Assembly (NCBI GenBank): GCA_963576735.1
Contig: OY755175.1
Coordinates: 15,330,401-15,394,400 of the forward strand
DNA: 64,000 nt
Source: Bedellia somnulentella
Taxonomy: Eukaryota > Arthropoda > Insecta > Lepidoptera > Bedelliidae
Direction of reading: 5' to 3'
The notes below the pieces were generated by a model that did not search any database, had not been told where the DNA came from, and saw nothing but the letters and a program-made list of their open reading frames with translations. Position 1 is the stretch's first letter, and the number at the start of each line of letters is the position of its first letter. The translations under genes were made by a program, and so were the position numbers. Positions 59,020 to 64,000 of this stretch are shown one piece after another.

Positions 59020-59190
59020 ATGTGCTCAAAAAGGCTGGTGTCCGAAGTATGAGCAATAAAAGAGCATGCATGAAGAGATTGATGGATGTGAACGAAGCTA
59101 GAGAGATTTGCCAGTACAAAGTGGAGATCGATAGTCTCTGCCTACCTTAATGGGAACTAACAACATGAATATATCTATGTATATATTTGC
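59020..59190 (+). mobile_element. RTE LINE 3'-end fragment
   Basis: GTGCTCAAAAAGGCTGGTGT, CCGAAGTATGAGCAATAAAA, GTGAACGAAGCTAGAGAGAT and TTAATGGGAACTAACAACAT. Clearly the same LINE as 248-1570, with a small deletion near CCAGTACAAAG. Confidence 0.85.
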
Positions 59191-59204
59191 AGAATATGAA
59201 ACTG

Positions 59205-59515
59205 TGTAGTGTTTTCTTAGAATACCACAAACCAATTATTTTCATCACACCACATCAATAGACGAGAGTCAAATTAGTATTATACTTTAATTGGATTAGA
59301 GAGTCATTCTAATTGCTAAAATTGGCAATTCTACTAATATTAATAATAATTGTAAATGTAAACTTTTTTGAATGTATAAATTCCAATCCATTAGATTGTA
59401 AGTACTGTAACCTGAGATACGGGCGATGAGCCTAGTTCGGGTGCAGTCGACACCAAATAATGTAAACTCTTTTTATGAATAAATTACTACTACTATAACT
59501 ATTACTACTATTTTC
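59205..59515 (+). repeat. SINE family B scrap and probable LINE 3' end
   Basis: GTGTAGTGTTTTCTTAGAAT (59204-59240) is an eroded family B head. GAGATACGGGCGATGAGCCT with TGAATAAATTACTACTACT (59415-59500) looks like a LINE 3' UTR with a TAC-rich tail. Confidence 0.4.
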
Positions 59516-60134
59516 AGCGAGTGTCATGTTAATATTAAAAATGATTTTTGGGGATTGAGTTTTAATAAATATCATACACCATCCTTTATTTTAAATATTT
59601 TCCAAACTAATCTTCCAAAATGCCTAAGGTTTCTTTTTATTATTTCTTACATCTTGAGCTTGTTTATTTTGGATGTATAGATTAAAACAAATAGTTATTG
59701 AAATAACTAAATAGTGAAATTTTGAATTTATTACATTAGCTGGGAGATAACTAACTTGTAGGTTTAGATTTAATGTTTAGTTTTTTACTAAAATAATAGG
59801 TGTATTACCATACAATATTGTAGTATCATGACTCTTTTTCTATTTTGTGTGGCGCTTAAATTTTATAACGGGAATAACGATACAGTACAATCGTTATGGA
59901 ATTCATGGTCGAAAAAGCAGCTATATTGCTACTATGGGCAGTATCGGTTTGCTGTATTGGTTATTGTTATTGGTTTGGTTAGCATTGGAAATTTCTACTA
60001 AGTTTAAAGCACAAATTACTTTACATAAAACCTTTTTTTGGTTTAAGTAAGTTTGGTTTAATATAGTGCTAATGATTTATTAATCGTTCAATATTACGCA
60101 TTCAAAGATAAGTTTTAAGATCAGCTATGACATG

Positions 60135-60280
60135 TTTTGAAAAATGTTGGAGTCCGAACGGAGAAAAAAACGGGAATGGAATGATAAAAAGATAAACGGT
60201 ATCGATGGAAACAAGAAAGCTTAGACCATACTGCCAAGATGTGCAATCTACCTACCCCAACGAGAATTATAAGTGAAGTA
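60135..60280 (+). repeat. Diverged RTE LINE 3' fragment
   Basis: AATGTTGGAGTCCGAACGG, CTTAGACCATACTGCCAAG and CTACCTACCCCAACGAGAAT follow the RTE order with many changes. The open frame at 59847-60050 just upstream has no domain. Confidence 0.5.
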
Positions 60281-60709
60281 GGTCCCTTTTGTATCTTTGC
60301 CTCAAACCCATTCTAATGATGCAAAAACTACAAAAAATATTCACTACTGAAAACAAATTTATCATCATAATCTCGCCAATCAAAATTCCTTAGCACTAAA
60401 GTCACAAAGGTTCAGTTCGTAAAACAATTTAAAAATACAATGCAAAGCCTTGTTGTTCCAATTCCCGATGGCGGGTTTCAGTATTCACAAATCACACATT
60501 TGCACGCGACACGTCAATCCAATGTTTATTTACCTGTTAGGGCCGATATCGTGTCAAATGCATCTCATTTCCGGCTCCTAAACTAATTTGGAATAAGTCA
60601 CGCAAAGGTAGCTGTTAAATCTAGACTAGCGCGACAATCACTTTGAAAATTGTTGTAGTCGTAGCGTTGGTTTGTTTAGCAAGCATTTTCACAAAACTAA
60701 ATATAATTT

Positions 60710-60842
60710 ACTAATAAATAAAGAATAAATAAAGGAAAGAAAAATTTCCCGCCTGTGTCGAAATTTTATCTTTCCTTTATTTATTCTTTATTTATTAGTA
60801 ATAATCCCCACATGAGGTTTTCATGAACAAAATGATTTAAAT
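60710..60842 (-). mobile_element. SINE family C, foldback copy with most of the core lost
   Basis: On the minus strand: leader, then reversed tail (AATAAATAAAGGAAAG), a 15-base scrap of the tRNA-like 3' end (GACACAGGCGGGA), then the forward tail. Target duplication TAAATATAATTT (60698-60709 and 60843-60854), 12 bp. Confidence 0.8.
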
Positions 60843-61189
60843 TAAATATAATTTGTGATTTTGGATGACGAACACACTTTTTGACATTGTTTAGATGTAG
60901 TCATTACGTTACCAAAATCGTTTGTAAAATGTGTATACTTTATGTATGAATAGTTTTAATAGAATATACAGTACAAAATGTTCTTACAATATTTTAAACT
61001 ATTTGTTAAACTAAAATTCTTTATTGCACATAGCAGTTTGAATAATTTGCTTAATTTCAACGAATTAGTTTATTAAAGTTTGATTATGGTGATTTAAGAA
61101 TCTATTCGATTCGAGACCGATGAGATACACGACAAGAAAAAAAATGCTGTACATTTTCTTGATATTTCGCACCAGTATACGACATACAT

Positions 61190-61433
61190 ACATACATATA
61201 CTCACGGCTATTAATCCCTAGAAGGGGTAGACAGAGCTAAGGAATTAGATATTCTTCAGCCACTTTTGGAAAGTTGTGTGGGGGAAGATGGTAAAATAAA
61301 GGTTGTTGTGATGGGTCTCCAACCGCATCGCCCAAAAATCCCTTAAAATCCCCCAATACCGTTAGTCGCCTCTTACGTACACCCATTGGAAGAAATGGGG
61401 TAGTGCTATTCTAAGCCGACACTACACAGCATA
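61190..61433 (-). mobile_element. SINE family B copy, full length
   Basis: (CATA)n TACTCACGGCTATTAATC to TTCTAAGCCGACACTACACA. Close to the family consensus. Confidence 0.85.
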
Positions 61434-61797
61434 CAAATATAAAGAAAACAAACTTAACAAACCAAATTCATTATGCAAGGTTTTTTTTGTAAAAGGAAAA
61501 TGGTTTTGAAGGACCATTAAACATTTTATGATTACGCAAAGCTCTCTCATTCAGTCTCAACGAAATAACAATAACCAACGGGGTTAATTAACTGTACCCC
61601 TTCATGAACCGGAAAATGCGAGGGATATTTTTAAAACAGCTACGTAGCAAATTAAAGAAGGCTTCAGAGTAATTGAAGTCACAGGAACTGCGAAAGTAAC
61701 TTCCCAGAAATTTACTGAAACATTGGATCTGTTTTTGCAAAAAAGAAAGTTACATGAGCGTGTATGGATTTTTGTAGGTTTTCTCAACTGTTGTAAA

Positions 61798-61945
61798 TGC
61801 CTGCAACTCTGGCTACTACTATTTGAGCCAAAATTCGCTAATAAGCTTAAAGATTTATAATTTAAAAGTTAATTGGGGGAGATGGGTCTCCAGACAAACT
61901 GTCCAACAATCAATAGAAAGCCGCAAAACACTAAATTACCTTTTA
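61798..61945 (-). repeat. SINE family B fragment, strongly diverged
   Basis: AAAAGTTAATTGGGGGAGAT then GGGTCTCCAGACAAACTGTC and AGAAAGCCGCAAAAC match the middle of reversed family B. Confidence 0.5.
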
Positions 61946-61957
61946 TAATTACTACAG

Positions 61958-62096
61958 AAGGGCAAGCACGAGCGGTGTTTAAACTAGTTATCGCGTGCGA
62001 TAAAGCAGCCATCTCTTACGCACTTATTTAGTATCGTATACTGCCATCTCATGCTAACCGTTATCGTGTCGATAAAACAGCGCTCGTGCTTGCCCT
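61958..62096. mobile_element. MITE with AGGGCAAGCACGAGCG termini
   Basis: AGGGCAAGCACGAGCG and CGCTCGTGCTTGCCCT are perfect inverted ends, and ACAG flanks both sides. The interior CAGCCATCTCTTACGCACTT and TCGTATACTGCCATCTCA is the reverse of the MITE at 48307-48436. Confidence 0.8.
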
Positions 62097-62439
62097 ACAG
62101 GAATAATTCAGTTGTGCTATTAAAATCTGCTACTACACTATCTGTAACATTACATTATAGTTATTATCCGTAAAATATGTATTTTCTGAAACAGTACATT
62201 AAATGCAAATATACTCAGCGTATCGTCGCAAAGAAAAGTCAATAATCCATTCAATATTTGTAGTGTCATTGTCTTACAACTTGGATATTTCTCGTTGCGA
62301 TTGTACAACGCTCGAACATCTGTTGAGGACGTGTCAGGGAGACTTTTATACTCAAATTGGAATCGTATTGCATTCTTTGGAAGTATCTGGTCTCATTTTA
62401 TTTTAAATGTGGCTTACAATTTGAGGATTGTGTCTGATG

Positions 62440-62735
62440 TTGCATGTTAAGCTGAGATGGTGGGGCACCGTCTGAAAGTTCTCTCATCTTTTGTCATACT
62501 TTGTGTTTTGTTTTTCCAATCAATAATGTTACTGCACTATAATGTTAGAGTATACTTACTCGTTTTAGGTATTTTTCATCACACAATATATCACTATATG
62601 ACCTGGATAAGTTCGAACCAAGGTGGTTCTGTACAGCTGGAGACAGGGATGTGTGGACTTAAAATGGTGAGATCTTTGCCCAGCAGTGAAAAACAAAATA
62701 GGTTCATTCAAAAATAAACTATATCACTTCGAGCC
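62440..62735 (+). repeat. Fragment of a lepidopteran dispersed repeat (TTTGCCCAGCAGTG)
   Basis: CAGCTGGAGACAGGGATGTG and GTGAGATCTTTGCCCAGCAG is the counterpart of the repeat near 52975. The frame at 62457-62717 is not a gene. Confidence 0.5.
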
Positions 62736-63966
62736 TAACCTGATATGGCCATAGTTCACCGCGCTAACTTTACGTGCCCACCAGTACGGTACCATTTTAA
62801 TATTCTGATAATGAAATGATACAGCATACAATGTTTGTAATAAATAAATAATTTGTGTGTTATAGGTAGATTACGAAACTCGGACACAACAAGTAAAAGG
62901 AATATAGCTTTCAAGAACTCTCCATAGGCCTCTACCGTAACACATCAATATACTGTCTAAAGCAAAAGTTGATCCTCTCAATACCAATAACACAATATTT
63001 TACGAGATGATGTAAAAATAACACTTCAGTTGCATTTTAGAAAGTATAAATAATAGTGTAATAACCCTAAGGTTAGTAAAAACTTCGATCGATATTCAGA
63101 CTCACACAGGCAGTTATTAAAACAGTAGCTTATTAAAACAAAAGCAGTCAAAGTATGATGAGCTTATGTCAATATCGAGTTCGTTTATGTTGGAATTATA
63201 TAGAGTAAGTTTACACATTGAAACTTCAAGTTTGTATGAGAAACAGTCAAGGAAGTTTGTGTTGTCGGCAGTCAATTAAAGTTGTACGGGATCTGCGATT
63301 ATAGAGCTGATCAGTGTAGCAAAACAATATCGTACACTAATGAACAAATATGAGTATTTTCTTAATATTCGAGGCAATGTTTTTATAATTTGATATTTTT
63401 TATAAATAATCAGTTTTTAAACTAAAAAGAGAGCTAAGAGAAGATAACATACTTTTCGCCATATATATATATATGTCCTTATATGGAGAAAGAAGAAGAA
63501 GAAACTTAACTACGTTCATTTGTCGCACACGAATATGTGAATATTTATATAATATCTGTTTCTAATCTAAGTATGAAATGAAGGGGAGTGGAAAAACAAA
63601 GAATTCTCAACTGGGTCATTATTTTTAAATGTCATTACAGTGGCTCCTTTGTCCAACATGCTGGCAGAAGGTCCCAAAGGTAGTTCATATCTAAATATAA
63701 TTTGGAACATACGGCTAAGGTTTCTGCTGAAAGCTGAGCGAGTGAAATGTTGTTCGTTGACTTGTTATAATCTTAAAATGGCCTTCAAATATTTCATAAT
63801 ACTTGTTATGTTAGTAAAAACAAGTTTACAAATTATAATATTTATTAAACCACTAACAGTAAGACAAACAAACAAACCACATTTAATATACAAAATTGTA
63901 AATAAATACACCATTACATACAAGTCACAGCAGATAGAGGCAGAATAATATTTATTTTGTTAATAG
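62736..63966. other. No gene recognised
   Basis: AT-rich, with an (AT)n tract at 63462-63473. The open frame at 63640-63948 has no domain that I can name. Confidence 0.35.
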
Positions 63967-64000
63967 TAACCGTGATAGCTCAATGGGTAAAACACTAGGT
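63967..64000 (+). mobile_element. SINE family A head, cut by the window edge
   Basis: ACCGTGATAGCTCAATGGGT AAAACAC is the A-box head of family A. The rest lies outside the window. Confidence 0.65.

Noticed and set aside
63461..63475. TATA box
   Set aside because: It is an (AT)n microsatellite without initiator or exon context.

Overview
The window looks like eukaryotic, gene-poor, AT-rich insect DNA, most probably from a moth or butterfly. It has a spliced gene, RTE-, Jockey/CR1- and Helitron-type transposons, tRNA-derived SINEs, many short inverted-repeat elements, and a dispersed element starting AGGGTTCCGTAGCC that I know from lepidopteran genomes. No prokaryotic operon, CRISPR array or rRNA is visible. 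The lineage call is inference from repeat types.

Layout. 0-1.6 kb: a decayed RTE LINE. 3.1-5.9 kb: the one convincing gene, a two-exon flavin amine oxidase of the polyamine/spermine oxidase family (505 codons, intron 3630-4533 carrying a SINE, poly(A) signal at 5927). 6.0-6.5 kb: a CpG-rich block ending in a strong splice donor, probably promoter plus non-coding first exon of a second gene whose later exons I cannot find. The rest is then intron and/or intergenic sequence filled with repeats. Other GC-rich or promoter-like islands lie near 11.1, 26.0, 35.0, 36.4 and 41.8 kb.

Mobile DNA. (1) A complete non-coding LTR retrotransposon, 7564-9739: 125-bp LTRs, primer-binding site, polypurine tract, 4-bp target duplication. 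(2) SINE family A (about 345 bp, tRNA-like head, TTATG-type tail), roughly ten copies. (3) SINE family B (about 245 bp, (TATG)n tail), roughly twenty whole or partial copies. Many have 10-14 bp target duplications, and the 3' end matches the RTE LINE, so RTE machinery probably moves it. (4) SINE family C, four copies each with an 11-13 bp target duplication. It combines a tRNA-like core, a 5' leader and a pyrimidine-rich tail, and occurs in plain, foldback and core-deleted forms. (5) A Jockey/CR1-like LINE at 38.1-39.9 kb with a long uninterrupted reverse-transcriptase frame and a (TTTC)n tail, plus older LINE pieces. (6) Helitron remains around 49.4-51.5 kb with a helicase C-terminus and a perfect 186-bp inverted repeat. 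(7) Several MITEs, some nested in SINEs, including a Harbinger-like one at 46463-46979.

The gene and the repeats show no joint function. What stands out is the record of target-primed retroposition errors (5' inversions, foldbacks, core loss), the new-looking SINE family C, and an amine oxidase that lacks the usual active-site His-Gly motif.
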